From positions 1 to 48,781 of the forward strand of contig NZ_QAFW01000016.1 in assembly GCF_003057615.1 (NCBI RefSeq): a DNA stretch of 48,781 nt. Reading direction: 5' to 3'. Under the pieces are notes generated by a model. That model was not told the origin of the DNA, did no database searches, and saw only the letters and a program-made list of their open reading frames with translations. Every line of letters begins with the position of its first letter. Within the stretch, counting starts at the first letter, position 1. Made by a program: the position numbers and the translations under genes. Shown one piece after another: positions 25,900-34,143 of the stretch. The DNA comes from Metalysinibacillus jejuensis (lineage in GTDB: Bacteria > Bacillota > Bacilli > Bacillales_A > Planococcaceae).

Positions 25900-26778
25900 A
25901 TGAAATATATTGACGATACACTCGTAATGAAGCGTATGTCAAAGCGCTTATTATACAATAAGATTTGGAAATTTTTATTTTTTCTAGCTACTACATTTGC
26001 CTTAATTACACTAGCTGTACTTTTATACCGCATTGTAACGCAAGGTGCCGGGTATTTAACGGCAGATTTTTTAACTAATTTTGCATCGCGCTTTCCAGCG
26101 AAAGCAGGTATTAAAGCGGCATTAATAGGATCACTATGGCTAATGGCAGTAGTTGCCCCGGTATCTATCATTTTGGGTGTAGGTACAGCGATTTACTTAG
26201 AGGAATATGCAAAGAAAAATAAACTAAACGACTTTATTCGTATGAATATTTCAAACCTTGCAGGCGTACCATCTATCGTTTTTGGTTTATTAGGCTTAAC
26301 AATTTTCGTGCGTACATTTGGCTTTGGTAAAAGTGTATTAGCAGCAGGTTTAACGATGAGCCTACTCATTCTCCCAGTTATTATTGTTGCTGCACAAGAA
26401 GCCATTCGTGCTGTCCCGAATGAACAACGTGAAGCTTCTTATGGCATGGGGGCTACAAAATGGCAGACGATTGTACGTGTTGTATTACCTGCGGCTATAC
26501 CAGGCATTTTAACGGGTAGTATTTTAGCTCTTTCTCGCGCTATCGGTGAAACAGCGCCACTCGTTGTTATCGGTATTCCTGTTATTTTACAGTTCTTACC
26601 TACTAGCGTCTTTAGTGAGTTTACTGCGCTTCCTATGCAAATTTATGATTGGGCAAAGCGTCCGCAAGAGGAATTCCAGTATGTTGCAGCAGCAGGTATT
26701 ATCGTTTTAATGGCTGTATTAATTTTTATGAACTCAATTGCCGTATTTATTCGAAATAAATTCCAAAAACGTTATTAA
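25900..26778 (+). CDS. pstA: Phosphate ABC transporter permease PstA
   Basis: This 292-residue membrane protein pairs with PstC to form the phosphate channel. It has about six membrane segments, with the conserved NLAGVPSIVFGLLGL and the coupling loop QEAIRAVPNEQREASYGMG. The start lies just after the pstC stop, with GAGAGGAG at the end of pstC acting as ribosome binding site. Confidence 0.94.
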   Translation: MKYIDDTLVMKRMSKRLLYNKIWKFLFFLATTFALITLAVLLYRIVTQGAGYLTADFLTNFASRFPAKAGIKAALIGSLWLMAVVAPVSIILGVGTAIYLEEYAKKNKLNDFIRMNISNLAGVPSIVFGLLGLTIFVRTFGFGKSVLAAGLTMSLLILPVIIVAAQEAIRAVPNEQREASYGMGATKWQTIVRVVLPAAIPGILTGSILALSRAIGETAPLVVIGIPVILQFLPTSVFSEFTALPMQIYDWAKRPQEEFQYVAAAGIIVLMAVLIFMNSIAVFIRNKFQKRY

Positions 26779-26790
26779 GAGGTGACCAAA

Positions 26791-27618
26791 ATGGTTATAG
26801 CAAAAGAAGCACCTGTTAAAGAAACGATTGTCACAAGAGACAACGTCATTGCACCGGTGCAAAAAAACATTGTATATGAAACAAGAGGGTTAGATCTTTG
26901 GTATGGTGAACATCATGGTCTAAAAAATATTAATTTAGATATTTATGAAAATGAAGTAACAGCTATTATAGGTCCTTCAGGCTGTGGTAAATCTACGTAC
27001 TTAAAAACATTGAATCGCATGGTAGAATTAGTGCCAATTGTGCGCACTTCAGGCGAAATTTTATACCGTGAGCGTAATATTTTATCAAAAGACTACGCAG
27101 TAGAAGAGTTGCGTACGCATGTGGGCATGGTGTTCCAAAAACCGAATCCGTTCCCGAAATCTATTTACGATAATATTGCCTATGGGCCACGTATTCACGG
27201 CATAAAAAACAAAAAAATATTAGATGAGATTGTAGAGAAGTCTTTACGTGGCGCAGCTATTTGGGATGAAGTAAAAGACCGCTTAAATCAAAATGCTTAC
27301 GGGCTGTCAGGTGGGCAACAACAGCGTATTTGTATTGCACGCTGTTTAGCAATTGAACCGGATGTTATTTTAATGGATGAGCCAACAAGTGCGTTAGACC
27401 CTATTTCTACATTAAAAGTAGAAGAGCTCGTTCAAGAATTAAAAGAAAAATATTCGATTGTTATCGTAACGCACAATATGCAACAAGCGGCACGTATTTC
27501 TAATCGTACAGCCTTTTTCTTAAATGGTGAAGTTATTGAATATGACGAAACCGATAATATTTTCCAAAACCCTTCTGACCAACGTACAGAAGATTACATT
27601 TCAGGCCGATTCGGATAA
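26791..27618 (+). CDS. pstB: Phosphate ABC transporter ATP-binding protein
   Basis: This 275-residue ATPase energises PstCA. The motifs are Walker [10 protein letters not shown] at 61-69, ABC signature LSGGQQQR from 172, and Walker [14 protein letters not shown] with D196-E197. The start is taken at ATG 26791, 8 bases after GAGG; the in-frame GTG at 26782 lies at that ribosome binding site. Only one pstB is present, unlike B. subtilis, which has two. The gene ends 12 bases before phoU. Confidence 0.95.
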   Translation: MVIAKEAPVKETIVTRDNVIAPVQKNIVYETRGLDLWYGEHHGLKNINLDIYENEVTAIIGPSGCGKSTYLKTLNRMVELVPIVRTSGEILYRERNILSKDYAVEELRTHVGMVFQKPNPFPKSIYDNIAYGPRIHGIKNKKILDEIVEKSLRGAAIWDEVKDRLNQNAYGLSGGQQQRICIARCLAIEPDVILMDEPTSALDPISTLKVEELVQELKEKYSIVIVTHNMQQAARISNRTAFFLNGEVIEYDETDNIFQNPSDQRTEDYISGRFG

Positions 27619-27630
27619 GGAGCTGTTACT

Positions 27631-28290
27631 ATGTCAGTGAGAGAAAGATTTGATTTAGATATTCAAGCGGTACAAGATCAGTTAGTGGCGTTATGCACGA
27701 TGAGCATTGCAGCGTTAGAGCGTTCATTTCAAGCATTGCTAGATCAAGATTTAGATGTAGCGCTTGAAATAATTGAAGATGATAATGATATTAATCATTT
27801 AGAAGAAGAGATTAATGATCGTGTTATTTTATTAATTGCTAAGCAACAACCTGTTGCTACAGACTTACGACGTTTAATGGTCATTATTAAGGCTGCTTCA
27901 GATATGGAGCGAGTAGGCGATTATGCGGTTAATATTGCGAAAGAAACGATACGCATTGGACGAGAACCGATTATTTTCCCTATGACAAACTTTAAGTCGA
28001 TGTGTCAAAAAGCCATAGAAATGTTACAAGGCATTGTGAAAGCATTTGTTGAAGAAAACACGATACTCGCAAAAGAAGTGGCGGATTTAGACGACTATGT
28101 GGATGACTTATACGGTGCAACCGTAGAACTATTAATTCGTGCTGGCGCAGAGCACCCTGATAAGACGAAGCAAATATCACATCTTAGCTTCATTTGTCGC
28201 TATTTAGAGCGTTCAGCTGATCATGCTACTAATATTGCAGAACATTTATTTTATTTAGTAAAAGGACGACATTATGAATTAAATACGTAA
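27631..28290 (+). CDS. phoU: Phosphate transport regulator PhoU
   Basis: This 219-residue, all-helical protein is made of two PhoU repeats. Each has an E/D-rich metal-cluster motif: EDDNDINHLEEEINDR and later DDLYGATVELLIRAG, with SDMERVGDYAVNIAK and LERSADHATNIAEH as the matching partner helices. PhoU restrains PstSCAB and links it to PhoR signalling. B. subtilis lacks phoU at this locus, so the presence of phoU and a single pstB gives this operon the wider bacterial layout. GGAG precedes the ATG. Confidence 0.93.
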   Translation: MSVRERFDLDIQAVQDQLVALCTMSIAALERSFQALLDQDLDVALEIIEDDNDINHLEEEINDRVILLIAKQQPVATDLRRLMVIIKAASDMERVGDYAVNIAKETIRIGREPIIFPMTNFKSMCQKAIEMLQGIVKAFVEENTILAKEVADLDDYVDDLYGATVELLIRAGAEHPDKTKQISHLSFICRYLERSADHATNIAEHLFYLVKGRHYELNT

Positions 28291-28294
28291 AAGC

Positions 28295-28334
28295 AAAAGG
28301 CTCTCTGAGACATTCCTTCTCAGAGAGCCTTTTT
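28295..28334. terminator. Bidirectional terminator after phoU
   Basis: AAAAGGCTCTCTGAGA (28295-28310) pairs perfectly with 28318-28333, with a 7-base loop and a T-run. The A-run on the other side lets it serve the convergent minus-strand pair as well. Confidence 0.92.
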
Positions 28335-28358
28335 GATCTATGCGCGTCATAAAGTAGA

Positions 28359-28829
28359 TTAGTTCGTAATCATAATAGCGATATCTTCTAGTGTCATTGT
28401 ATCTGTAATATTATAGACACCGACTTGGATAGAACGTGCGTATTTTTCGCTAGCTAATAAAATGGCCATATCCTCTTTATTTTCAACGATGCCAGCACTT
28501 TGTAAATCCGCTGCAATAGAAGTGGGCGTAGCGCCGCTATAAACTTTAAGTTGATAAATTACATCACCTGTAGCTTGTGGCTTAGGCTCGCTTGGTTCGG
28601 GTTTTTTCTGTTCAACTTTGGGCTCAACTTCTTTTTTTGTAGGCGTTGCGACTTGGGCTTTGTCTGGTTTATCCGCTACCGGTGTTTTTTCTGCTTTAAC
28701 CGGCGTTTCTTGTTGAGGTTTTGCTTTAGTATTTTGGTCATCACTTATCATAATTTGATCATAAAAAAAGGCAAATACGCCTGCTAGGAAGAGCCCAATA
28801 CCAAATGCGCGTAAAGTGCTTTTTCTCAT
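28359..28829 (-). CDS. Membrane-anchored protein with Pro/Lys-rich linker (YqzC-like position)
   Basis: The protein has 156 residues. One N-terminal membrane segment (about 8-25) is followed by a low-complexity Lys/Pro/Glu/Thr linker (about 32-85). A C-terminal folded domain of about 65 residues, VIYQLKVYSGATPTSIAADL to DTMTLEDIAIMITN, resembles the small N-terminal domain of MltG-type endolytic transglycosylases, without the catalytic domain. Position after pst fits B. subtilis yqzC/yqzD. It overlaps the upstream gene by four bases (ATGA). The function is unknown; an envelope role is inferred. Confidence 0.6.
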   Translation of the reverse strand: MRKSTLRAFGIGLFLAGVFAFFYDQIMISDDQNTKAKPQQETPVKAEKTPVADKPDKAQVATPTKKEVEPKVEQKKPEPSEPKPQATGDVIYQLKVYSGATPTSIAADLQSAGIVENKEDMAILLASEKYARSIQVGVYNITDTMTLEDIAIMITN

Positions 28830-29203
28830 TTGTTACCTCCTGCAGCAAGTACATAACGTACTTGTTCTTCAGTTAATGTAGAGCGCGCACTAATTTCAGG
28901 TATGGATAGGCCTTGTTTATTCAACGCAATTACCTGGCTTTTTAAAATATCATGAATAGGTTTTTCTGGTGCTTTAGCAACCGGTGTTGTTTTAGTAGTA
29001 GGTTTTTTCACTTGAAATTGGGGTTCAAGAAATAACTCTTCCTCCACAATTTTTAAGCGCTTTTTTAAAGCATTCGTTTCTTGAAAAACACTGATAGATA
29101 ACTCATCAAATTGCTTTTCAAGCTGTTTATTACTGTCTTTTATAAAGAAGGAAATAACAATTACACCTAGCCCTAAACTCATTAAAATAATAGGTAAGGT
29201 CAT
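28826..29203 (-). CDS. Membrane-anchored coiled-coil protein with a C-terminal helix-turn-helix-like segment
   Basis: The protein has 125 residues. An N-terminal membrane segment (about 3-21) is followed by a coiled coil (about 24-60, LEKQFDELSISVF and ALKKRLKIVEEEL), a Pro/Lys/Thr linker, and a C-terminal stretch reading LNKQGLSIPEISARSTLTEEQVRYVL. That end looks like a small helix-turn-helix of the kind seen in resolvase-like or SwrB-like proteins. It is coupled to the next gene through an ATGA overlap. The function is unknown; no family was assigned with certainty. Confidence 0.6.
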   Translation of the reverse strand: MTLPIILMSLGLGVIVISFFIKDSNKQLEKQFDELSISVFQETNALKKRLKIVEEELFLEPQFQVKKPTTKTTPVAKAPEKPIHDILKSQVIALNKQGLSIPEISARSTLTEEQVRYVLAAGGNK

Positions 29204-29293
29204 GCACGATCACCTCATAGATAATAGTATGTTATAGCTATTTTAGCATACGTCAACTTAATATGAAATGATACTAGATTTTTTTGCGGATTA

Positions 29294-29302
29294 TGTTATA
29301 AT
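29294..29302 (+). promoter_or_regulatory. Extended -10 promoter of rpmG
   Basis: TGtTATAAT at 29294-29302 is a perfect -10 with the extended TGn motif. No good -35 is seen 17 bases upstream. The distance to the rpmG start leaves a leader of about 55 bases. Confidence 0.55.
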
Positions 29303-29366
29303 TGAAAAGTCGTATGAAACATGCTCATAAAATTAAAATTTAACATATAGAGTGGGAGGGTTAATA

Positions 29367-29516
29367 ATGCGCGTAAATATTACTTTAGCTTGCACAGACT
29401 GCGGCGAACGTAACTATATTTCAAAGAAAAACAAGCGTAACAATCCAGAGCGTCTTGAACTTAAAAAATATTGCTCTCGCGAGAAGAAATACACTCTTCA
29501 CCGTGAAACAAAGTAA
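29367..29516 (+). CDS. rpmG: 50S ribosomal protein L33
   Basis: This is a 49-residue protein, [20 protein letters not shown] at the start and TLHRETK at the end, matching bL33 over its whole length. The first CxxC is present (C9, C12). The second half retains a single Cys at position 36 (KKYCSREKK), the reduced-cysteine form seen in the RpmGA type. GGGAGGG precedes the ATG. It lies between pst and the 5-FTHF cyclo-ligase gene as in B. subtilis. The protein sits at the tRNA exit region of the large subunit. Confidence 0.95.
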   Translation: MRVNITLACTDCGERNYISKKNKRNNPERLELKKYCSREKKYTLHRETK

Positions 29517-29526
29517 TCGCTCTATT

Positions 29527-29564
29527 AGCCAAAGCCCTCGGTGGTTTTGGCTTTTATTTATTTT
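29527..29564 (+). terminator. Terminator after rpmG
   Basis: AGCCAAAGCC (29527-29536) pairs with GGTTTTGGCT (29543-29552, one G-T pair), followed by a T-rich stretch. Confidence 0.75.
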
Positions 29565-29576
29565 GGGGGTGTTTAA

Positions 29577-30155
29577 ATGAAGCAACAACTACGTAAAGAA
29601 GTTTTAGCTAATCTACAAAAAATGACCTATCGTACTTATGTAAATGATTCACACGAGCTTGGGCATAAGTTGTTAAGCTTACCTATTATAATGGAAGCAA
29701 CTACAATTGCGGTTACGGTATCGCGTCGTCCTGAAGTGGATACAATAGCAATCATTGAAGCACTTTGGCAACTCGGTAAAACGGTAGTTGTACCAAAATG
29801 TGAAACGCCTACTAAAACGATGAAATTTTACATATTAGAAGACTTTACGCAATTGGAGACGGTGTATATGGATTTACGTGAACCTAATCCTGTCGTTTGC
29901 GAGGAAATAACGCCAGACATTATCGATATTGTCATTGTACCAGGTGTCGTATTTTCCCCTCAAGGTTATCGGATTGGCTTTGGCGGAGGCTACTATGATC
30001 GGTTTTTAGCAATGTATCCACTACCTACTGTAGCATTAGCTTTTGATTGCCAGGTGCGTGACAAGGTGCCAAGAGATGTGTATGATATACCTATTGATAC
30101 GCTAATAACCAACACCGCAGTAGTAAACTGTGTGCAAGAGAGGGATAGCCAATGA
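29577..30155 (+). CDS. 5-formyltetrahydrofolate cyclo-ligase
   Basis: This 192-residue enzyme converts 5-formyl-THF to 5,10-methenyl-THF with ATP, returning a storage folate to one-carbon metabolism. The diagnostic loop GYRIGFGGGYYDRFLA is at about 135-150. KQQLRKEVLANL opens the protein and VPKCETPTKTMKFY follows the substrate-binding region. It corresponds to B. subtilis YqgN. The stop overlaps the next gene (ATGA). One-carbon supply links it loosely to the gcv operon further on. Confidence 0.9.
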   Translation: MKQQLRKEVLANLQKMTYRTYVNDSHELGHKLLSLPIIMEATTIAVTVSRRPEVDTIAIIEALWQLGKTVVVPKCETPTKTMKFYILEDFTQLETVYMDLREPNPVVCEEITPDIIDIVIVPGVVFSPQGYRIGFGGGYYDRFLAMYPLPTVALAFDCQVRDKVPRDVYDIPIDTLITNTAVVNCVQERDSQ

Positions 30156-30367
30156 AAACGATGGCAGATATTTATGATTTGTTAAAAGAGTATGGTACGT
30201 TTATTTATACGCGTGACCCACTTGGAGATTTAGCATTAATGGAAGATGAAATTAAAGAATTATATAAAGCACAAGTGCTAGATATTAAGGACTATCAAAT
30301 GGCGCTACTACTCATTCGTCAGCGTGAAACGAAAGAACGTAGTAAAATGCAACAAGACGATGCGTAA
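30152..30367 (+). CDS. yqgQ: YqgQ family protein
   Basis: This is a 71-residue helical protein with YDLLKEYGTFIYTRDPLGDL and MEDEIKELYKAQVLD, matching the small YqgQ family found beside the 5-FTHF cyclo-ligase in Bacilli. The function is unknown. The start overlaps the previous stop. Confidence 0.85.
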   Translation: MKTMADIYDLLKEYGTFIYTRDPLGDLALMEDEIKELYKAQVLDIKDYQMALLLIRQRETKERSKMQQDDA

Positions 30368-30398
30368 GACACCTTCACAATACGAGGTGTCTTTCTTT
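30366..30398 (+). terminator. Terminator after yqgQ
   Basis: AAGACACCT (30366-30374) pairs with AGGTGTCTT (30385-30393), followed by a T-rich run. The stem overlaps the stop codon of yqgQ. Confidence 0.8.
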
Positions 30399-30487
30399 AA
30401 TTTTGTGAAAAGCTACTCACTTTTACACAAATGAAACTTTACGCTTACAAAAACGTATACTATTAATATAGGCGATACATTTTCAAT

Positions 30488-30517
30488 TTGACGTAAAGTT
30501 TGTTAAGCTGATAGATA
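30488..30517 (+). promoter_or_regulatory. Candidate SigA promoter of ltaS
   Basis: TTGACG (30488-30493) and TAGATA (30512-30517) are 18 bases apart. The rest of 30399-30603 is AT-rich with no other confident element, leaving a leader of about 80 bases. Confidence 0.38.
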
Positions 30518-30603
30518 ATTATTGCGTATTTTTGTAAAAAAGTTTACGATAGATTTTGTTTCACATGATTGCACTCGCAAACAATAGAGAAAGGATGTCG
30601 AGA

Positions 30604-32508
30604 ATGGAGTCAAAAAAATGGCCAAAGCATTCGCTTTTAATTCTTGCCATACTAGCAACGTGGATTAAAACGGTAGTGGTATACTACACGAGTTTTGATA
30701 TGAAAATCGAAAACCCGATGCAGCACTTAATTTTAATTATCAATCCACTTAGCTTTTTATTATTTATTTATGGGATTTCATTATTTTTCAAAACAACTAA
30801 AGGACGAAATCGATATATTATAACTGTCGCTACTTTATTATCTGTTGTATTATACGGTAATGCAGCGTTTTACCGTTTCTTTAGCGATTTCGTAACGCTA
30901 CCGGTACTTATGCAAACGAGCAACTTTGGTGACTTAGGTAATTCAGCGCTTGAGACGATTCAATTAACGGATATTTTCTTTTTTGCTGATGTCATCGTAT
31001 TAATCGTTGCGATGAAGCTAGCACCAAAAATGCAAGAGAGCATGCTTAAAGTAAATGTAGAGTTCCGTCGCGCATACTTTGTGCTTGCTGTTGCGATGTT
31101 GTTTTTAAACTTAGGCTTAGCAGAAACCGAGCGTCCTCAACTATTAACACGTAGTTTTGACCGCGAATTATTAGTGAAAAACATTGGTACGTATAACTAC
31201 CATTTATATGATATTTATATTCAGTCAAAATCTTCAGCACAGCGAGCACTCGCAGATGGTAGTGAATTAGTTGAAGTAAACAACTATATTCGTTCTAATC
31301 AGGCAGCTGTTAACCCTGAAATGTTTGGTAAATACCAAGGACGTAACGTGATTGCTGTATCATTAGAGTCATTGCAAAACTTTGTCATTAATAATGAAAT
31401 GAACGGCGAAGTTGTTACACCATTTTTAAATTCATTAACACAAGATAAAGATACATTTTATTTTAATGAGTTTTACCATCAAACGGGATTAGGTAAAACG
31501 TCAGACTCTGAATTTATTTTCGAAAACTCATTATTCGGCTTAGGCCGCGGTGCCGTCTTCTTTACACATGGTGGTAATACGTACAACTCACTTGCTAACC
31601 GTTTAAATGAGAATGGTTACTTTACGAATGTACAACACCCTAATAATAAATCATTTTGGAACCGTGATATGATGTACAAGTCGTTAAATATTGATAAGTT
31701 TTATGATGTCAATTCTTATGAAATTGGCGAAGGAGAAGCGGTAAACTGGGGTATGAAAGATATTCCGTTTATGGAGCAGTCAGCGAAGCATATCGGTGAA
31801 ATGCCACAACCGTTTTATTCACGCTTAATTACATTAACTAACCACTATCCATTTTATTTAGATGAAGAAGATAAAATGATTAACGAGTATGATTCCAACT
31901 CTGGCACATTAAATCGTTACTTCCAAACCGTGCGTTATATGGATGAAGCCGTTAAAGTATTTTTCGAACAATTAAAAGAACAAGGTGTTTATGACAATTC
32001 AATTATCGTCATGTATGGTGATCACTATGGTATTTCTGAGAACCATAATAAGGCAATGTCTATGTATTTAGATAAAGAGTCTATTACACCTTACGATAGT
32101 GCATTGTTACAAGCGGTGCCACTGTTTATTCATATTCCAGGTGCTGGTGATGGTAAGGTAATGGATGAGGTTGCAGGTCAAATTGATTTACGCCCAACTA
32201 TCTTACATCTACTTGGTATTGAAACATCAAAAGATTTACAATTAGGTGCTGATTTATTCTCACCTGAGCATGAAGACTTTGTTATTTTCCGTGACGGTCG
32301 CTTTATTACAGACGAGTATGTCTATGCAGGGGAAGTTTGTTATGACCGTGCAACAGGTGAACCATTAGATAACATTGAATCTTGTCAGCCATTTATTGAC
32401 CGTGCGTCTCTCGAATTAAAAAATTCAGATGCGATTATTAATGGCGACTTAATGCGTTTTTATGATGAAAAAACAGGTAACTTAAAAGAATCATCGGTAC
32501 GACAGTAA
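30604..32508 (+). CDS. ltaS: Lipoteichoic acid synthase (LtaS family)
   Basis: The protein has 634 residues. Five membrane segments occupy the first 200 residues; the rest is an extracytoplasmic sulfatase-type domain that transfers glycerol phosphate from phosphatidylglycerol to growing lipoteichoic acid. The catalytic threonine is T299 in LGKTSDSEFIFENSLF, matching T300 of S. aureus LtaS. Metal ligands are seen in VMYGDHYGISENHN. The ATG at 30604 lies 8 bases after AAAGGA; starts further up are less likely. It corresponds to B. subtilis yqgS; whether it acts as primary or accessory synthase cannot be judged here. Family members are cleaved by signal peptidase after the membrane part. Confidence 0.92.
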   Translation: MESKKWPKHSLLILAILATWIKTVVVYYTSFDMKIENPMQHLILIINPLSFLLFIYGISLFFKTTKGRNRYIITVATLLSVVLYGNAAFYRFFSDFVTLPVLMQTSNFGDLGNSALETIQLTDIFFFADVIVLIVAMKLAPKMQESMLKVNVEFRRAYFVLAVAMLFLNLGLAETERPQLLTRSFDRELLVKNIGTYNYHLYDIYIQSKSSAQRALADGSELVEVNNYIRSNQAAVNPEMFGKYQGRNVIAVSLESLQNFVINNEMNGEVVTPFLNSLTQDKDTFYFNEFYHQTGLGKTSDSEFIFENSLFGLGRGAVFFTHGGNTYNSLANRLNENGYFTNVQHPNNKSFWNRDMMYKSLNIDKFYDVNSYEIGEGEAVNWGMKDIPFMEQSAKHIGEMPQPFYSRLITLTNHYPFYLDEEDKMINEYDSNSGTLNRYFQTVRYMDEAVKVFFEQLKEQGVYDNSIIVMYGDHYGISENHNKAMSMYLDKESITPYDSALLQAVPLFIHIPGAGDGKVMDEVAGQIDLRPTILHLLGIETSKDLQLGADLFSPEHEDFVIFRDGRFITDEYVYAGEVCYDRATGEPLDNIESCQPFIDRASLELKNSDAIINGDLMRFYDEKTGNLKESSVRQ

Positions 32509-32514
32509 AGTACA

Positions 32515-32552
32515 AAAATGCGAGACGATTATCACATCGTCTCGCATTTTTA
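32515..32552 (+). terminator. Terminator after ltaS
   Basis: AAAATGCGAGACGAT pairs with ATCGTCTCGCATTTT (32536-32550) across a 6-base loop and continues into T. Confidence 0.9.
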
Positions 32553-32564
32553 TTTGGCCATAAT

Positions 32565-32598
32565 AAAAAGAGCGCCCACCGAAGCGGACACTCTTTTT
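32565..32598 (-). terminator. Terminator of the minus-strand DUF2759 gene
   Basis: AAAAAGAG (32565-32572) pairs with CTCTTTTT (32591-32598), with an imperfect G+C-rich inner stem. On the minus strand it is followed by T-rich sequence. Confidence 0.65.
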
Positions 32599-32607
32599 AT
32601 GCTGATT

Positions 32608-32784
32608 TTATAATGTTGGTGGGTAACCTTGTTCGATGATTGTCATTACTGTGAACCAACCGAACACAGCAGCACTTGCCAAGTTGAAAATAATGCTTAA
32701 AACATTTTTCTCTTTAATTGCTTGGAAAGTACCCACTACTGATAAAATCGCTACTAAACCAAAAATAACCATTAATAAGTTCAT
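32608..32784 (-). CDS. yqgW: DUF2759 small membrane protein (YqgW-like)
   Basis: This is a 58-residue protein with two hydrophobic helices (NLLMVIFGLVAILSVVGTF and IIFNLASAAVFGWFTVM). It matches the short DUF2759 family, B. subtilis YqgW, by size and position between ltaS and yqgX. The ATG at 32784 lies 8 bases after AAAGGAG. The function is unknown. Confidence 0.78.
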   Translation of the reverse strand: MNLLMVIFGLVAILSVVGTFQAIKEKNVLSIIFNLASAAVFGWFTVMTIIEQGYPPTL

Positions 32785-32889
32785 GAATAGCACTCCTTTC
32801 GACAATACTATGTATTATCGTAAAAAATATTCCTTCTTTATTGTAAATGGTAATATAGCTTTTGTCGAGAGCTAAAATATGGCATTGTA

Positions 32890-32918
32890 TGAACATTTAT
32901 GGTCAAATAGCGTATACT
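32890..32918 (+). promoter_or_regulatory. Candidate promoter of yqgX
   Basis: TGAACA (32890-32895), a 17-base spacer and TATACT (32913-32918) lie directly ahead of the ribosome binding site. Confidence 0.4.
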
Positions 32919-32936
32919 AATAAAGAGGTGATGAGA

Positions 32937-33581
32937 TTGTTAAGTGTAAGAAGTTATGCATTAGGTCCAGTACAGACTAACTGTTACATCGTAGCAAATA
33001 AGGCGAAAGAGTGTTTAATATTTGATCCAGGAGAAGAAGCCGCTCAAGTAATTAAAGCCATACGGAGCAATGGTTTAAAACCTTTAGCTATTTTGTTAAC
33101 ACATGCACATTTTGATCATATCGGTGCCGTAGATGCTTTACGTGAGGCGTTTGAGTTACCTTTATGGTTACATCATAAAGAAGTGAGTTGGCTAAGTGAT
33201 CCTGCTAAAAATGGCTCTGGAAAATATGCGATGTTGCCTAACTATACGGTAGCACCACCAGCTTCAGAAACAATTATTGATGAGGAAGGTGAGATGAAGA
33301 TTGGCGATTTTACTTTCCGTGTCGCATTTACACCGGGGCACTCACCAGGGAGCATCAGTTATATTTTTGAAGAAGACGGCTTTGCGATTGTCGGTGATAC
33401 ATTGTTTGAGCAAAGCATAGGTCGCACTGACTTATACGGGGGCTCTGCGGAGGTATTGTTAGCTTCTATCCATGATAAATTATTAACGCTACCAGAGGCT
33501 ACCGTCATTTACCCAGGGCATGGTAGACCTACAACACCCCAAGATGAAATGGAGAGCAATCCATTTTTAAATGGTTTTTAA
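32937..33581 (+). CDS. yqgX: MBL-fold metallohydrolase (glyoxalase II-like, YqgX)
   Basis: This 214-residue metallo-beta-lactamase fold hydrolase has the metal motif THAHFDHIG, then TPGHSPGSISY, VGDTLFEQSIGRTDL and YPGHGRPTT. These are the glyoxalase II-like subset signatures. The likely reaction is thioester or related hydrolysis. I prefer the TTG at 32937, 8 bases after GAGG, giving nearly the same length as B. subtilis YqgX; the ATG at 32931 lies too close to that site. Confidence 0.87.
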   Translation: MLSVRSYALGPVQTNCYIVANKAKECLIFDPGEEAAQVIKAIRSNGLKPLAILLTHAHFDHIGAVDALREAFELPLWLHHKEVSWLSDPAKNGSGKYAMLPNYTVAPPASETIIDEEGEMKIGDFTFRVAFTPGHSPGSISYIFEEDGFAIVGDTLFEQSIGRTDLYGGSAEVLLASIHDKLLTLPEATVIYPGHGRPTTPQDEMESNPFLNGF

Positions 33582-33585
33582 ACGC

Positions 33586-33621
33586 AAAAAAACTGCTGTC
33601 ATACGTGACAGCAGTTTTTTT
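33586..33621. terminator. Bidirectional terminator between yqgX and yqgY
   Basis: A perfect 16-bp stem (33586-33601 with 33606-33621) and a tacg tetraloop have A7/T7 ends. It serves both convergent genes. Confidence 0.94.
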
Positions 33622-33622
33622 A

Positions 33623-33865
33623 TCAGTGACCTCCACCAGGTACGTGAAGGAAAGTTGTGTAGTACGTGAAGCCTGCGAAGAAAATCGTTAAATATGCTCC
33701 GAAAATGTACATATACATACGCTCTGATAATTTTAAGAAACCTAATAAAATAAATAGACCAGTATTACCTAAGAATAATAGCGAAATTTCATTCATACCA
33801 CCAAGGTAGAACATAACTGCAAAGATCCCTGTCCAGAAACCTAGCATTTTATACACGTTATCCAT
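33623..33865 (-). CDS. yqgY: DUF2626 small membrane protein (YqgY-like)
   Basis: This is an 80-residue protein with three hydrophobic segments and a His-containing end (HVPGGGH). MLGFWTGIFAVMFYLG and the tail match the DUF2626 family, B. subtilis YqgY. AAAGGAGGG precedes the ATG. The function is unknown. It is divergent from the comG operon. Confidence 0.8.
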   Translation of the reverse strand: MDNVYKMLGFWTGIFAVMFYLGGMNEISLLFLGNTGLFILLGFLKLSERMYMYIFGAYLTIFFAGFTYYTTFLHVPGGGH

Positions 33866-33995
33866 TCATAATTCCCTCCTTTTACAAAAAGACAAAATAA
33901 TCTCTACTTCATTATAAGTGAATAGAGCTATAGATGTAAACCGCAACTTCAATTAACTTGTGACAAACAGAAGGATTTTGCTTGAAAATCTACTG

Positions 33996-34039
33996 AAAAA
34001 CAAATTATCTTAAAGCAAAATGAAGCAAAATTGTATTTT
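33996..34039 (+). promoter_or_regulatory. ComK box of the comG operon
   Basis: AAAA-ACAAA-TTAT (33996-34008) and AAAA-TTGTA-TTTT (34027-34039) are separated by exactly 18 bases. ComK binds two AAAA-N5-TTTT dyads with 8-, 18- or 31-base spacing. One dyad is perfect and the other has one mismatch. Confidence 0.8.
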
Positions 34040-34081
34040 CGATATGAAAAACCTAGCAAAATGCAACTTTACTCAACCCTC

Positions 34082-34110
34082 TTTTCAATTGCACGAGTAC
34101 CGTTTATACT
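34082..34110 (+). promoter_or_regulatory. Core promoter of the comG operon
   Basis: TTTTCA (34082-34087), a 17-base spacer and TATACT (34105-34110) lie downstream of the ComK box and 30 bases ahead of comGA. The weak -35 fits an activator-dependent promoter. Confidence 0.55.
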
Positions 34111-34143
34111 GCAAATAAGTTCAAAAAGAAAGGAGTTTATACA

